The notes: a model not told the origin generated them from the sequence alone. A stretch of DNA of 64,000 nucleotides from Flavobacterium enshiense DK69 (GCF_000498495.1 NZ_AVCS01000013.1:62001-126000); one strand, 5' to 3'. Numbered from the stretch's first letter, positions 33,830 to 43,456 are shown. Numbers and translations are program-made.

Positions 33830-34774
33830 TTACATTAAACCTCTTCCGGTTTTGATTAATTTATTTTCTTTTTGGTATTCTTTGACTAAATTATCTAAAA
33901 TTCCGTTGATAAAAATACTACTTTTTGGTGTAGAATATTCTTTCGCCAATTCTAAATATTCGTTAATGGTTACTTTAACCGGGATTGAAGGGAATTTCAA
34001 AAATTCACAAATTGCCATTTTTAGAATGATAGTATCAATTTCGGCAATACGGTCAGCATCCCAATTTGGAGTTTTATCCATGAATTCTTTGGCCAATTCA
34101 TTATTGTTAAGAACAGTTTTACGGAAAAGATTTTTCACAAACTCCTTATCATCCGAATCCTTATACAAGCGAGGCACAAAAAATGAAGTATCATCAGCCG
34201 ATTTTATTTGCTTCAGCTGTTTTTGGATCATTGTATTCACTAACGGGATATCGTCAACCCAGGTTAATTTGTTATCCTCTAAATAATCATACAGCTTTTC
34301 GTTCGGCGCAATAATTTCCGAAAAGATATCCACAACAAACTGCTTGTCTTCTTCAAAATCATTGACAGTCGTTTGCATGTACTTCTTATACAGTTCACTG
34401 TTTTTTATTTCCTCCAGAAGCAACAGTATATAATCATCGTTGTTTTTCCAATTCGTGATTTTTCTGTCTTCCAAAGCAATGCTCAATGAATTATTCTCTT
34501 CCAATAATTCAAGCACCTGGTTCTTTATAAATTTTGTATTGGGATTGCGTTCTTCTTTTGTAGCAAGGTGTTTTTTACTGGATTTATCGATAAAATCTTC
34601 CTCCGACTTCCTGATTTCCACCAAAGCGGAAAGCATGATAAGATATAAATCCTGAATGTTTTCGATACTCTGAAACAGGAATTTCTCTTCCTTATCAAGA
34701 TTATCGGAATTGTTTTGATGCATGGCGTAAATGGACTGCATCACTTTTACACGGATATGTCTTCTGTTTAACAT
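33830..34774 (-). CDS. nusB: Transcription antitermination factor NusB
   Basis: A 314-aa protein, about twice the E. coli size, as is usual in Bacteroidetes. The N-terminus (LNRRHIRVKVMQSIYAMHQ) and the C-terminal segment (WDADRIAEIDTIILKMAICEFLKFPSIPVKVTINEYLELAKEYSTPKSSIFINGILDNL) are the conserved NusB blocks; the middle is lineage-specific. NusB with NusE binds boxA in rRNA transcripts to prevent early termination. First of the nusB-DUF1573-yajC unit. Confidence 0.95.
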   Translation of the reverse strand: MLNRRHIRVKVMQSIYAMHQNNSDNLDKEEKFLFQSIENIQDLYLIMLSALVEIRKSEEDFIDKSSKKHLATKEERNPNTKFIKNQVLELLEENNSLSIALEDRKITNWKNNDDYILLLLEEIKNSELYKKYMQTTVNDFEEDKQFVVDIFSEIIAPNEKLYDYLEDNKLTWVDDIPLVNTMIQKQLKQIKSADDTSFFVPRLYKDSDDKEFVKNLFRKTVLNNNELAKEFMDKTPNWDADRIAEIDTIILKMAICEFLKFPSIPVKVTINEYLELAKEYSTPKSSIFINGILDNLVKEYQKENKLIKTGRGLM

Positions 34775-34800
34775 CTGCTGTAAGAACTTTAAAAATTAAC

Positions 34801-34825
34801 GGAGCGGAAGAATATCTTCCGCTCC
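34801..34825 (-). terminator. Terminator of leucine dehydrogenase gene
   Basis: GGAGCGGAAGA and TCTTCCGCTCC pair perfectly around ATA; on the minus strand GTTAATTTTT follows. It lies between the dehydrogenase gene stop and the nusB start. Confidence 0.8.
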
Positions 34826-34857
34826 GCAAAATTATGAAATATTATTGACAGTGAAAA

Positions 34858-35964
34858 TTACTTTCCTGCGTTTTCTTTTTTTCTTGCATCGATACGCTCC
34901 TGAGCCATTCTCATAGCCGCCTGGTGCGTAGTGATGTTGTTTTCTTTAGCATAGTTGAAAATTTCTAACGTAGTGTTGTAGATATTCTCAGTTCTGCGCA
35001 TCGCTTCTTCTTTACCGTAACCAGCAATTTCACCGTAAACGTTGATGATTCCACCCGCGTTGATTAAGAAGTCTGGCGCGTATAAAATACCTCTTTCTTG
35101 TAATCTTGCGCCGTGAACCTGCTCAACAGCCAACTGGTTATTAGCAGCACCAGCGATAACTTTTGCTTTGATTTTTTCGATAGTATCGTCGTTAATGGTA
35201 GCTCCTAAAGCACATGGTGCATAGATATCCACATCAGCACTGTACAAATCGCCGCCATTGAAAACTTTAGCACCATATTTAGCACCAACTTCCTGTAGAC
35301 GAGCTTCGTTGATATCAGCAATCTGAACAATCGCACCTTCTTTAGTGATTAAATCAACCAAAGTTTCACCTACGTGACCGATACCCTGAACCAATACTTT
35401 TTTACCTTCTAAGTTATCAGAACCGAATTGGTATTTAGCAGAAGCTTTCATTCCCATGTAAACTCCGTAAGCAGTTACAGGAGAAGGGTTACCAGAACCA
35501 CCTCTTGATTCAGAAATTCCTGTTACATAAGGAGTATAATCTCTGATTAAATCCATATCCGCTGTAGTAGAACCTACATCTTCAGCAGTAATATATTTTC
35601 CGCTTAGTGAATTAACAAACTGACCGAATTTAATGATCAATTCCGGAGTTTTATCCACTTTGGAATCTCCAATAATAACTGCTTTTCCTCCACCCAGGTT
35701 TAAACCTGAAATCGCTGACTTATAAGTCATTCCTCGAGACAAACGCAATACATCATTTAATGCTTCCCATTCGTTGGTATATTTCCAGATTCTCGTACCT
35801 CCCAAAGCAGGCCCTAAAACTGTATTATGAACACCAATAATTGCTTTTAAACCAGTATCTTTGTCGTGACAAAATACGATTTGCTCATGATTATCAAATG
35901 AAACCTGACCAAAAACAGGGTCGATTTTATGAAGCTCATTAGCGTTTGTTACTTCTGTTATCAT
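34858..35964 (-). CDS. Leucine dehydrogenase-type amino acid dehydrogenase
   Basis: About 368 aa from the ATG at 35964; the upstream in-frame start at 36012 would add 16 poorly conserved residues. It belongs to the Glu/Leu/Phe/Val dehydrogenases: GPALGGTRIW (51-60), Lys82 in MTYKSAISGLN, the catalytic Lys94 in GGGKAVI, and an NAD-binding GIGHVG. The enzyme oxidatively deaminates branched-chain amino acids to 2-oxo acids. It is transcribed alone, with a terminator before nusB. Confidence 0.93.
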   Translation of the reverse strand: MITEVTNANELHKIDPVFGQVSFDNHEQIVFCHDKDTGLKAIIGVHNTVLGPALGGTRIWKYTNEWEALNDVLRLSRGMTYKSAISGLNLGGGKAVIIGDSKVDKTPELIIKFGQFVNSLSGKYITAEDVGSTTADMDLIRDYTPYVTGISESRGGSGNPSPVTAYGVYMGMKASAKYQFGSDNLEGKKVLVQGIGHVGETLVDLITKEGAIVQIADINEARLQEVGAKYGAKVFNGGDLYSADVDIYAPCALGATINDDTIEKIKAKVIAGAANNQLAVEQVHGARLQERGILYAPDFLINAGGIINVYGEIAGYGKEEAMRRTENIYNTTLEIFNYAKENNITTHQAAMRMAQERIDARKKENAGK

Positions 35965-36164
35965 GTTGTAAATCTTTTTTAAAGTTGAATTATATTCAAA
36001 AACAGAAAGCAAAATTACACCTTTATTCAGAATATTTCAATACAGTTCGCCTATTTTAATTTTTAATTAATATTTATTTTCAAGACTTAAACGTTATTTT
36101 TTAAAATTTTTATTTAATTTTTTAAGATAAAAATTGAGATTTTTTTAATAAAGCAAAACCAAAA

Positions 36165-37913
36165 ATGAAAGAACTACAATATTTAAATAAATACTTTATC
36201 AAATACAAATACAGCTTCCTACTGGGTGTTTTCATTACGGTTGCTGCTCAATTTTTCACTTTATACACCCCAAAGTTAGTCGGCGACTCGATTAAAACTC
36301 TAGAACATAGCAAATTATCTTACAACGCCACGCAAGAAATCTTATTAAAAAACATCTTATTAATTCTTGCCACAACTCTTATTGCCGGTTTTTTGACGTT
36401 TCTGATGCGTCAGACATTAATCGTAATGTCACGCCACATTGAGTTCGATTTAAAAAATGAGGTTTTCCAGCAGTACGAAAGGCTTACGCAACATTTCTAC
36501 AAACAAAACCGAACGGGAGATTTAATGAACCGCATCAGTGAAGATGTTGGAAAAGTGCGCCAATATGTGGGGCCGGCGGTAATGTATTCCATAAATACCA
36601 TCATCCGTTTTGCTGTGGTTACGGTTCAGATGTATGTTGTTTCACCGAAGTTAACCTTATACTCACTCTTGCCTCTACCGATTTTAGGCTATAGCATCTT
36701 CAAAATCAGTTCCGAAATAAATAAACGAAGTACAGCTTACCAACAAAATTTATCGAAACTCTCCACTTTCACACAGGAAATATTTTCAGGTATCAGGGTT
36801 ATTAAAGCCTATGCCATCGAAAACAACAAACAGAACGATTTTGCAAACCTCTCCCAAGAAAGCAAAACCAAAAACCTCGATTTGGCAAGGGTGCAATCCT
36901 TATTTGGCCCACTTATGATTTTACTGATAGGAATAAGCAACCTTGTCGTTATTTATGTAGGCGGAATGATGTACATTAACGGTTCGATTCCGGACATTGG
37001 TGTGATTGCCGAATTCATCCTGTACATCAACATGTTGACATGGCCGGTGGCCTCCTTAGGATGGGTTTCTTCAATGGTTCAGGAAGCCGAAGCTTCACAA
37101 AAACGCATTAACGAATTCCTGAAAGTCGTTCCAGAAATTCAGAATACCGTAAATGAAAAATCCGATATCAAAGGAAAAATCACTTTCAACAACGTTTCAT
37201 TTACCTACGATGACACCAATATAGAAGCACTGAAAAATATTTCATTCACCATCAACAAAGGTGAAACGCTTGCTATTTTAGGAAAAACAGGTTCTGGAAA
37301 ATCGACAATTCTTTCCCTTATCAGCCGATTGTATGATGTAAAAGACGGCGCTGTAAAAATCGATAACACCAACATCAAAAACCTCAACTTATATGACGTT
37401 CGTGATCATATTGGTTTTGTTCCCCAAGATGCGTTCCTGTTTTCGGATTCCATAAAAAACAACATCAAATTCGGAAAAGAAGAAGCTACCGATGAAGAAG
37501 TTATCGCAGCAGCCAAAAAAGCAGTTGTCCATAAAAATATAGTGAAATTCAAAAACCAATACGATACGGTTTTAGGCGAACGCGGGATTACACTTTCGGG
37601 CGGACAAAAACAAAGGGTTTCCATAGCCCGTGCAATGATTAAAGATGCTCCCATCCTACTCTTAGACGACTGTCTTTCAGCGGTTGACACCGAAACAGAA
37701 GAAGCAATCCTGAACAATCTGATGGAATTCTGTAAAGACAAAACCACAATCATTGTGAGCCACCGTGTTTCCTCAGCCAAAAACGCCGATCAGATAATTA
37801 TTCTGGAAGACGGAAAAATAATTCAGGAAGGATCACACTATCAGCTTGTAAATCAGGAAGGTTATTACAAAGAATTGTTTTATAAGCAACTTTCCGAAAA
37901 AGAAATGCAATAA
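36165..37913 (+). CDS. ABC transporter, fused permease and ATPase (MsbA-like)
   Basis: A 582-aa half-transporter: six membrane helices in residues 1-300, then an ATPase with Walker A GKTGSGKST near 370, the signature LSGGQKQR near 476, Walker B ILLLDD near 494 and an H-loop in VSHRV. It would act as a homodimeric exporter of lipids or drugs in the inner membrane. It is divergent from the leucine dehydrogenase gene. The substrate is not readable. Confidence 0.93.
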   Translation: MKELQYLNKYFIKYKYSFLLGVFITVAAQFFTLYTPKLVGDSIKTLEHSKLSYNATQEILLKNILLILATTLIAGFLTFLMRQTLIVMSRHIEFDLKNEVFQQYERLTQHFYKQNRTGDLMNRISEDVGKVRQYVGPAVMYSINTIIRFAVVTVQMYVVSPKLTLYSLLPLPILGYSIFKISSEINKRSTAYQQNLSKLSTFTQEIFSGIRVIKAYAIENNKQNDFANLSQESKTKNLDLARVQSLFGPLMILLIGISNLVVIYVGGMMYINGSIPDIGVIAEFILYINMLTWPVASLGWVSSMVQEAEASQKRINEFLKVVPEIQNTVNEKSDIKGKITFNNVSFTYDDTNIEALKNISFTINKGETLAILGKTGSGKSTILSLISRLYDVKDGAVKIDNTNIKNLNLYDVRDHIGFVPQDAFLFSDSIKNNIKFGKEEATDEEVIAAAKKAVVHKNIVKFKNQYDTVLGERGITLSGGQKQRVSIARAMIKDAPILLLDDCLSAVDTETEEAILNNLMEFCKDKTTIIVSHRVSSAKNADQIIILEDGKIIQEGSHYQLVNQEGYYKELFYKQLSEKEMQ

Positions 37914-37987
37914 AATGTTTGTTATCTTGGTTTTTTTTCAGATTTTTGGTTTCTACTTAACACAATTAATATTTTGACAGAAGGATT

Positions 37988-38374
37988 ATGAGAGAAAATG
38001 ATTTGTTAGAAAAAGAAGAAATTTTTTCTAAAGTTTTAAGAGCCGGAAGAAGAACGTATTTTTTTGACGTAAGAGCAACTAAAGCTGACGATTATTACAT
38101 TACAGTTACCGAAAGCAAAAAGTTCACTGAAGAAGACGGTTCTTTCCATTTCAAAAAACACAAAATCTACTTATACAAAGAAGATTTCGCAGCCTTTAAA
38201 GATATTCTGGACGAAATGACTTCTTATGTATTAAACCACAAAGGAGAAGAAGTGATTTCCGAAAGACATCAAAAAGATTTCAAAAAAGAATATTTCAGTG
38301 AAAGAAGAGAAGATGTAGAAGCAGAAGTAAAAGTTGCCGGAAGCTACACTGATATCGATTTTGATGACATTTAA
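37988..38374 (+). CDS. PUR-family nucleic-acid-binding protein (DUF3276)
   Basis: A 128-aa protein of the DUF3276/PUR family: EIFSKVLRAGRRTYFFDVRATKADDYYITVTESKKF, then HKIYLYKEDFAAF. It has the beta-beta-beta-beta-alpha fold of eukaryotic Pur-alpha and binds single-stranded nucleic acid. The family is well conserved in Bacteroidetes. The acidic C-terminal 30 residues are variable. It follows the ABC transporter gene after 74 bases and ends in a terminator. Confidence 0.92.
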   Translation: MRENDLLEKEEIFSKVLRAGRRTYFFDVRATKADDYYITVTESKKFTEEDGSFHFKKHKIYLYKEDFAAFKDILDEMTSYVLNHKGEEVISERHQKDFKKEYFSERREDVEAEVKVAGSYTDIDFDDI

Positions 38375-38396
38375 TAATCCGTCATAAACATATATT

Positions 38397-38432
38397 GAAA
38401 AAGTCCAAAGCCTTTCAACTTTGGACTTTTTT
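38397..38432. terminator. Terminator after the PUR-family gene
   Basis: AAAAGTCCAAAG pairs with CTTTGGACTTTT around an 8-base loop, followed by Ts. It sits between this gene and the convergent csaA gene, so it may be bidirectional. Confidence 0.9.
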
Positions 38433-38513
38433 ATTACATAATCAAACCTTCTTGATTTGACTAAATCCATTTTTCAAAATAAATGCGATCTGGGAAAGAA
38501 CCTCAACATCAAC

Positions 38514-38846
38514 TTAAGCTATCCTCAATCCGTTCTCGACCTTAAAATCCGGTGACAGTAAAACAATATCATTATCATCACCGACAGCACCCAAAAGCAG
38601 ACATTCACTCATGAATTTTCCGATTTGTTTTCTAGGAAAATTGACAACAGCTACAATTTGCCTATTGACCAATTCTTCTTTAGTGTAACGTTTTGTTATT
38701 TGTGCCGATGATTTCAGGCTACCTATTTCGGCACCAAAATCAATGGTGAGTTGATAGGCCGGCTTTCGGGCTTCGGGAAAATCGTTTACCTCGATAACGG
38801 TTCCCACTCGCATTTCCACTTTTTCAAATTCTTCCCAACTAAGCAT
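38514..38846 (-). CDS. csaA: tRNA-binding/chaperone protein CsaA
   Basis: A 110-aa OB-fold protein: FEKVEMRVGTVIEVNDFPEARKPAYQLTIDFG, KSSAQIT, and NFPRKQIGKFMSE. These are the CsaA blocks and the length is normal. CsaA binds tRNA and unfolded proteins. Its ATG shares one base with the stop of the upstream membrane protein gene (TAATG), so the two genes are translationally coupled. Confidence 0.93.
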   Translation of the reverse strand: MLSWEEFEKVEMRVGTVIEVNDFPEARKPAYQLTIDFGAEIGSLKSSAQITKRYTKEELVNRQIVAVVNFPRKQIGKFMSECLLLGAVGDDNDIVLLSPDFKVENGLRIA

Positions 38847-39319
38847 TATTCTTTATTTTTAGATGTAAACAAATTTTCAATAAACCAAGCCGGACCAATC
38901 AGCAAAAACTGAATATCCTTCAAAAATGAAGGCTTTTTCCCTTCTATCTTATGTCCGTAAAATTGACCTATCCAAGCCAAAACAAAAATGAGCAGAGAAA
39001 CTTCCCTTAGCGGTAACCACCAACTTATTATGTAATTGATTGCGATACAAATCGCTGAAAAAATCGAAATCTTAATCGCCATCATTAATGACAGCCTGGA
39101 ATAAAAAAACAACACAAAAAGCAAAACTATTACCGCCCAGTTATCAATCATGGGTTCTTTAAAAGGTGAAATCCTCATCAGGATACCACTCGGTATGCTC
39201 ATCAGTAAACCGACAATAGAGAAGTAAATGGCCGGCACACAAATAAAGTGAACCTTTTTGTTTATGGGGTTCTGATGACTAACTCCGTACTCATCAAACC
39301 ATTGCTGCAATGTTTTCAT
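38846..39319 (-). CDS. Mpo1-like (DUF962) membrane protein
   Basis: A 157-aa membrane protein with four hydrophobic segments. Conserved His residues of the DUF962/Mpo1 family are visible: HQNPINKKVHFICVP near 15-29 and FYGHKIEGKKPSFL near 119-132. The yeast relative Mpo1 is an iron-dependent fatty acid alpha-dioxygenase, which suggests a lipid-oxidation role; the bacterial role is unproven. The gene overlaps csaA by one base. Confidence 0.82.
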   Translation of the reverse strand: MKTLQQWFDEYGVSHQNPINKKVHFICVPAIYFSIVGLLMSIPSGILMRISPFKEPMIDNWAVIVLLFVLFFYSRLSLMMAIKISIFSAICIAINYIISWWLPLREVSLLIFVLAWIGQFYGHKIEGKKPSFLKDIQFLLIGPAWFIENLFTSKNKE

Positions 39320-39404
39320 GTCATTTGGGGTTTTATCTTACTAATGTAAAAAATAATTTCGGGAAATTTATTTTTATCGTAATTTGGCGTAAACGAAAAT
39401 CATC

Positions 39405-39959
39405 ATGGCACGTACACCTTCTAACATGTTACCACTGGGCACGATTGCACCCGAATTTTATCTGAAAGACACTTATTCGAGTCATTCTTTTTCTTTCGCT
39501 GATTTAAAAGGTAAAAAAGGCACCCTAGTAATGTTTATTTGCAACCACTGTCCTTTTGTACACCATGTAATTGATGAAGTAGTGATGATTGCCAACGATT
39601 ATCACGTACAAGGGCTTGGCATTATTGCGATTTCAAGTAACGACATCGTGAATTATCCACAGGATGCTCCTGAACTGATGCAGGATTTTGCAATGAAACA
39701 CCGATTCGAGTTTCCCTATCTCTTTGATGCCACACAAGAAGTTGCCAAAGCCTATGACGCAGCCTGTACACCGGATTTCTACTTATTTGACAATCAGAAC
39801 AAATTGGTTTATCGCGGGCAATTGGACGACAGCCGACCTGGAAACGGTATCCCTTTAAGTGGCTCTGATTTACGTAGCGCTATTGATGGGGTAATTTACA
39901 ACCGAAGCATCAACCCGAACCAAAAACCGAGTTTAGGCTGTAACATAAAATGGAGTTAA
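39405..39959 (+). CDS. Thioredoxin-fold redoxin (AhpC/TSA-type)
   Basis: A 184-aa cytoplasmic protein of the redoxin superfamily, without a signal peptide. A CxxC pair is at Cys46 and Cys49 (CNHCPFVHH). Other family marks are APEFYLKD, SSNDIVNYPQDAPE and DFYLFDNQNKLVYRGQLDDSRP. It is probably a peroxiredoxin-like thiol reductase; the substrate is unknown. It is monocistronic and divergent from the Mpo1-like gene. Confidence 0.88.
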   Translation: MARTPSNMLPLGTIAPEFYLKDTYSSHSFSFADLKGKKGTLVMFICNHCPFVHHVIDEVVMIANDYHVQGLGIIAISSNDIVNYPQDAPELMQDFAMKHRFEFPYLFDATQEVAKAYDAACTPDFYLFDNQNKLVYRGQLDDSRPGNGIPLSGSDLRSAIDGVIYNRSINPNQKPSLGCNIKWS

Positions 39960-40119
39960 AATTCACAGGAAATCATTTACTTTGACTAAATTGGCACTGT
40001 AAAACAAAAACTACAAACTTTGCAAGTTACAACTACATCTTTAGTTCTTATGGGACACTCTTGCTTCAAGAGTGGTGTAACACTATTGTTTTCAAACGAC
40101 AAAGCCTTCATCAATTAGG

Positions 40120-40155
40120 CCTCCGTCTGCTTTCTGATTTCTCTTTAGACGGAGG
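40120..40155 (+). terminator. Terminator-like hairpin before the GltB-like gene
   Basis: CCTCCGTCT (40120-40128) pairs with AGACGGAGG (40147-40155), followed by GTTTACTTTTT. It lies in the 276-base gap after the redoxin gene. A second small hairpin ACACTCTTG/CAAGAGTG is near 40052. Confidence 0.65.
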
Positions 40156-40235
40156 GTTTACTTTTTAACATTCACTATTTTTTTTGCAAAAGAGTAATCT
40201 TCTGCGATATTTCTTTTTACATCATATTTTTTATC

Positions 40236-41798
40236 ATGGCTCAAAAAAAACTTTTTAGCAAACTGACTGCACGCCAAATTATCTGGATGATTTCCATTGG
40301 GTTTCTATTGGGAACTATTTTTTTGTTATATCAGTACAAAGCATATTTCACATTCCTTATCGCACCTATGGTTATTTTATTAATTGTTTTGACAGATAGC
40401 TTTCAGACAAAGCATTCCGTCCGAAAAAATTATCCGCTGATTGGACGGTTACGCTATATTTTCGAATCCTTCCGACCTGAATTTCGTCAGTATTTCTTTG
40501 AAGGGGAATTGGACGGAAAACCTTTTAACCGAAGACAACGATCCATTGTTTACCAAAGAGCCAAAAACGAAAAGCAAACCATTTCCTTCGGCATGCAGGA
40601 CGACCCAAATCGTGTCGGGTATGAATGGGCAGCTCATTCCGTGTACCCTAAAAAAGCAAATATTGAGCAATTCCGAACCCTTATCGGTAATTCACAATGC
40701 CTGCAATCTTACAGCGCAAGTATTTATAATATCAGTGCGATGAGTTACGGCGCTTTGAGTAAAACCGCCATAACCTCCTTGAACAAAGGAGCACAATTGG
40801 GTAATTTTGCACACAACACCGGCGAAGGCGGCATTAGCGATTATCACTTGCAGGGCGGTGACTTGATTTGGCAGATCGGAACCGGATATTTTGGATGTCG
40901 GGATGAAAAAGGTGGTTTTTCGGAAACCCTTTTTGCCGATAAAGCCAACTACCCTCAGGTAAAAATGATTGAGCTGAAGCTTTCCCAAGGAGCAAAACCC
41001 GGACATGGAGGTTTGCTTCCCGCTGAAAAAAACACGCCGGAGATTGCTTCTATCCGAAGCATTAAACCACATACAACAGTTCATTCCCCTTCTGGTCATA
41101 CTGCCTTTTCTAATGCTAACGAACTGATACTCTTCATTGACAAACTGCGCACTTTGTCCAAAGGGAAACCGGTTGGTTTTAAAATTTGTATAGGCCGTAA
41201 GGATGAATTCATAGACATTGTCGAAGCCATGATAAAAACCGGAGTTTACCCTGACTTTATAACTGTGGATGGCGCCGAAGGAGGTACCGGAGCAGCACCT
41301 CTGGAATTCATTGACTATATGGGAATGGCACTTTCTGATGCGGTAGTATTCGTAAACAGAACATTAAGCCAATTCGGGCTTCGGGAACATATTAAAATCT
41401 TAGCTTCAGGAAAAATCATATCCGCTTTTGATATTGCCAAAACGATAGCTTTAGGCGCCGATGCCTGTTACAGTGCGCGGGGAATGATGTTTGCTTTAGG
41501 ATGCATTCAGGCCTTGCAATGCGACAGTGGAAAATGTCCCGTAGGCATTGCAACCCAGAACAGATCATTATACAAAGGACTTGATGTAACGGATAAAAGT
41601 GTACGTGTAGCAAATTTCCATAAAAACACTTTAAAAGCACTCGGTGAATTTATTGGTGCCTGCGGTTTTGATACTCTGACGAAGATTACTCCCGATGTAT
41701 TTTACAAAAGGACAAATCTTAACTCCAATCAGAATTTTACGGAAATCTACTTTAGTGACCGCATAAAATCAAAAAAAGAAACTATTAATTTAAATTAA
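40236..41798 (+). CDS. FMN-binding glutamate-synthase-like protein (GltB2 domain)
   Basis: A 520-aa protein with two membrane helices at the N-terminus (about residues 14-33 and 36-52), followed by a glutamate synthase central/FMN domain: ISAMSYGALSKTA, NTGEGGISDYH, KPGHGGLLPAEKN, HSPSGHTAF, VDGAEGGTGAAPLEF and C-terminal QCDSGKCPVGIATQ. It lacks the amidotransferase and the N-terminal halves of GltB. Such stand-alone FMN proteins are common; the electron acceptor and substrate are not established. It is co-transcribed with the GreA/B-like gene 6 bases downstream. Confidence 0.9.
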   Translation: MAQKKLFSKLTARQIIWMISIGFLLGTIFLLYQYKAYFTFLIAPMVILLIVLTDSFQTKHSVRKNYPLIGRLRYIFESFRPEFRQYFFEGELDGKPFNRRQRSIVYQRAKNEKQTISFGMQDDPNRVGYEWAAHSVYPKKANIEQFRTLIGNSQCLQSYSASIYNISAMSYGALSKTAITSLNKGAQLGNFAHNTGEGGISDYHLQGGDLIWQIGTGYFGCRDEKGGFSETLFADKANYPQVKMIELKLSQGAKPGHGGLLPAEKNTPEIASIRSIKPHTTVHSPSGHTAFSNANELILFIDKLRTLSKGKPVGFKICIGRKDEFIDIVEAMIKTGVYPDFITVDGAEGGTGAAPLEFIDYMGMALSDAVVFVNRTLSQFGLREHIKILASGKIISAFDIAKTIALGADACYSARGMMFALGCIQALQCDSGKCPVGIATQNRSLYKGLDVTDKSVRVANFHKNTLKALGEFIGACGFDTLTKITPDVFYKRTNLNSNQNFTEIYFSDRIKSKKETINLN

Positions 41799-41804
41799 CA
41801 TCCT

Positions 41805-42194
41805 ATGAAACCTATTCCAACATTTACGGTAGCCGAGTATCAATTGCTTCGAAATCTGGCTAAACAAAGTATTACCTCCAGCAATGCCAAAGACATGGAT
41901 CTTTTAAACGGCGAATTGGACAGAGCTGTTATAATTAAAGACGGAGTGATTGAAAAAAACATAATCCGCATAAATTCTTTTGTAACGGTAGAAGATGTGT
42001 CTGCCAAAAGGCAAATGAAATTTCAAATTGTTTTACCGTCATTGGCCAATGTAAAAGAAAATAAAGTCTCTATTCTGGCACCGTTAAGCATTGCCATAAT
42101 TGGATTTAAGGAAAAAGACCAGGTAGAATGGGAATTACCAGCAGGAACAAAAATGTTAAAAATAATTGCTGTTGAAAACCTTTCCGACAATTAG
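41805..42194 (+). CDS. GreA/GreB-type C-terminal domain protein (Rnk-like)
   Basis: A 129-aa protein whose C-terminal 80 residues are a GreA/GreB FKBP-like domain (VSILAPLSIAIIGFKEKDQVEWELPAGTKMLKII). The N-terminal part is short and helical, not the long coiled coil of GreA, so it resembles Rnk, the nucleoside diphosphate kinase regulator, which binds RNA polymerase. It lies 6 bases after the GltB-like gene and ends in a terminator. Confidence 0.85.
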   Translation: MKPIPTFTVAEYQLLRNLAKQSITSSNAKDMDLLNGELDRAVIIKDGVIEKNIIRINSFVTVEDVSAKRQMKFQIVLPSLANVKENKVSILAPLSIAIIGFKEKDQVEWELPAGTKMLKIIAVENLSDN

Positions 42195-42205
42195 ACCTCT
42201 TTAAG

Positions 42206-42236
42206 AACACCTCATTTTTTTGAAGGTGTTTTTTTT
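42206..42236. terminator. Terminator between convergent genes
   Basis: AACACCT (42206-42212) pairs with AGGTGTT (42224-42230), followed by Ts. It serves the GreA/B-like gene and overlaps the last codons region of the minus-strand gene that ends at 42235. Confidence 0.85.
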
Positions 42237-42756
42237 ATTTTCTCTCCAAAACAATATCAATCGGCCGGTTTGCCTTGCGTCCGAATTGAACCGTCTTTTC
42301 TGCCTGACTCGAACAGAGCATATACATATTAAAAGCAAACAACTGTATGGTTTGTGTTTTGTACTTTTTATTAGGATCTTCTATTTTAACACTGAATTTA
42401 TCCGCCGGAAAAGTAGCTGCAATTGATAATAAGTAATTGTCTTTAGCGTAAGGAAAAAACCAACGGGCCTTTGGATTTTCAGCAGTTATTTTATTTCCGT
42501 TTTCGTCAATCTGATAGTTCATGGAAAACTGAAGTGGTTCATTACTATTCCTAAAACTGTAAATATTATTCACATTCACCACCTCTTTCCCTAAACTGTC
42601 AACTACAGTGATTTTCAGATTTTTGATATTTTCCTTTTTCCCGTCTTCATGCACATCCAAAACCAAATAGGATGTAAAGTCATAACCACAATGCATGGCA
42701 GGAAGCTGCGCTTTGGCAGAAACAGATATCAAAAAAAGGAATAAAAGATAACGCAT
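42235..42756 (-). CDS. Secreted protein of unknown function
   Basis: About 173 aa from the ATG at 42756, which places a clear signal peptide at the N-terminus (MRYLLFLFLISVSAKAQ); an upstream ATG at 42801 only adds a Cys/Phe-rich stub. The mature part is beta-rich and contains NLKITVVDSLGKEV and RWFFPYAKDNYLLSIAATFPADKFSVKI, like a small carboxypeptidase-regulatory or Ig-like domain. It is envelope-located by inference and not recognised as a family. Confidence 0.75.
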   Translation of the reverse strand: MRYLLFLFLISVSAKAQLPAMHCGYDFTSYLVLDVHEDGKKENIKNLKITVVDSLGKEVVNVNNIYSFRNSNEPLQFSMNYQIDENGNKITAENPKARWFFPYAKDNYLLSIAATFPADKFSVKIEDPNKKYKTQTIQLFAFNMYMLCSSQAEKTVQFGRKANRPIDIVLERK

Positions 42757-42858
42757 TGTATATAATTTGGCATCAAAAATACAAAAGCAAAAACATTTCA
42801 AAAAGAAATCCCGAAAACAAAAGTCTTCGGGATTTAAATATCTTCAAAACGATTCCTA

Positions 42859-43197
42859 TTAGATTTGAGCAGTCAGGTAATTGTAAACACTTGCAGCGTC
42901 TTCATCTGAAATTTTGGCTTTAATCTGCATTTTGCCTAAAATTGGCTTCCACTGTTCCGCTGTACGACTGGAAGGTTCGAACAATTTATGCCATTTTGCA
43001 CAGTTATTTTCATAAACCTGTTTGCCATGAGCCTGGTTTTCGGTCAAAGCTTTATTAGGTACTGTAATAGTTTTTTTTACTACAAATCGAGTTATTTTTA
43101 CGTCTTCTCCTTTTTGGGAAGTTTGCACCACTTGTCTGGAGGCACAGGAATAAATGAACAGTGAAGTAATTGCCACTGCAAATACGTTAAATTTCAT
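42859..43197 (-). CDS. Cytochrome-c-like lipoprotein with altered heme motif (CxxWH)
   Basis: A 112-aa protein with a lipoprotein-type signal (SLFIYSC, Cys18). The C-terminal part has the pattern of small class I cytochromes c: GKQVYENNC66-AKW69-H70 and a possible distal ligand Met90 in GKMQ. The usual CxxCH is CAKWH, a one-base change of the second cysteine codon (TGG for TGT/TGC), so only one thioether bond to heme could form. Either it binds heme by one cysteine, or it has lost heme, or the base is a sequencing error. It is monocistronic. Confidence 0.8.
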   Translation of the reverse strand: MKFNVFAVAITSLFIYSCASRQVVQTSQKGEDVKITRFVVKKTITVPNKALTENQAHGKQVYENNCAKWHKLFEPSSRTAEQWKPILGKMQIKAKISDEDAASVYNYLTAQI

Positions 43198-43456
43198 AGT
43201 TTGACTGATTTTAGACGGTAAATCTAATAAAAAAATTATATGTTAAGAAAAACCTTACTTTTATAAATATTTTAAATTATTTGACTTTCATCAACCTGAA
43301 AATGCGGATTTACTTCGTCAGTTCTCTTAACTCGCGTGCAATCAGTTCAGTTCGTTTTTAATATGATACATTTGGCCTTCAGAAACTCAACCACAGTATG
43401 CTGAATTTACTTTGTAATATAAAAATTGAATTTAAAAATTGCTATAAATAAAACCC

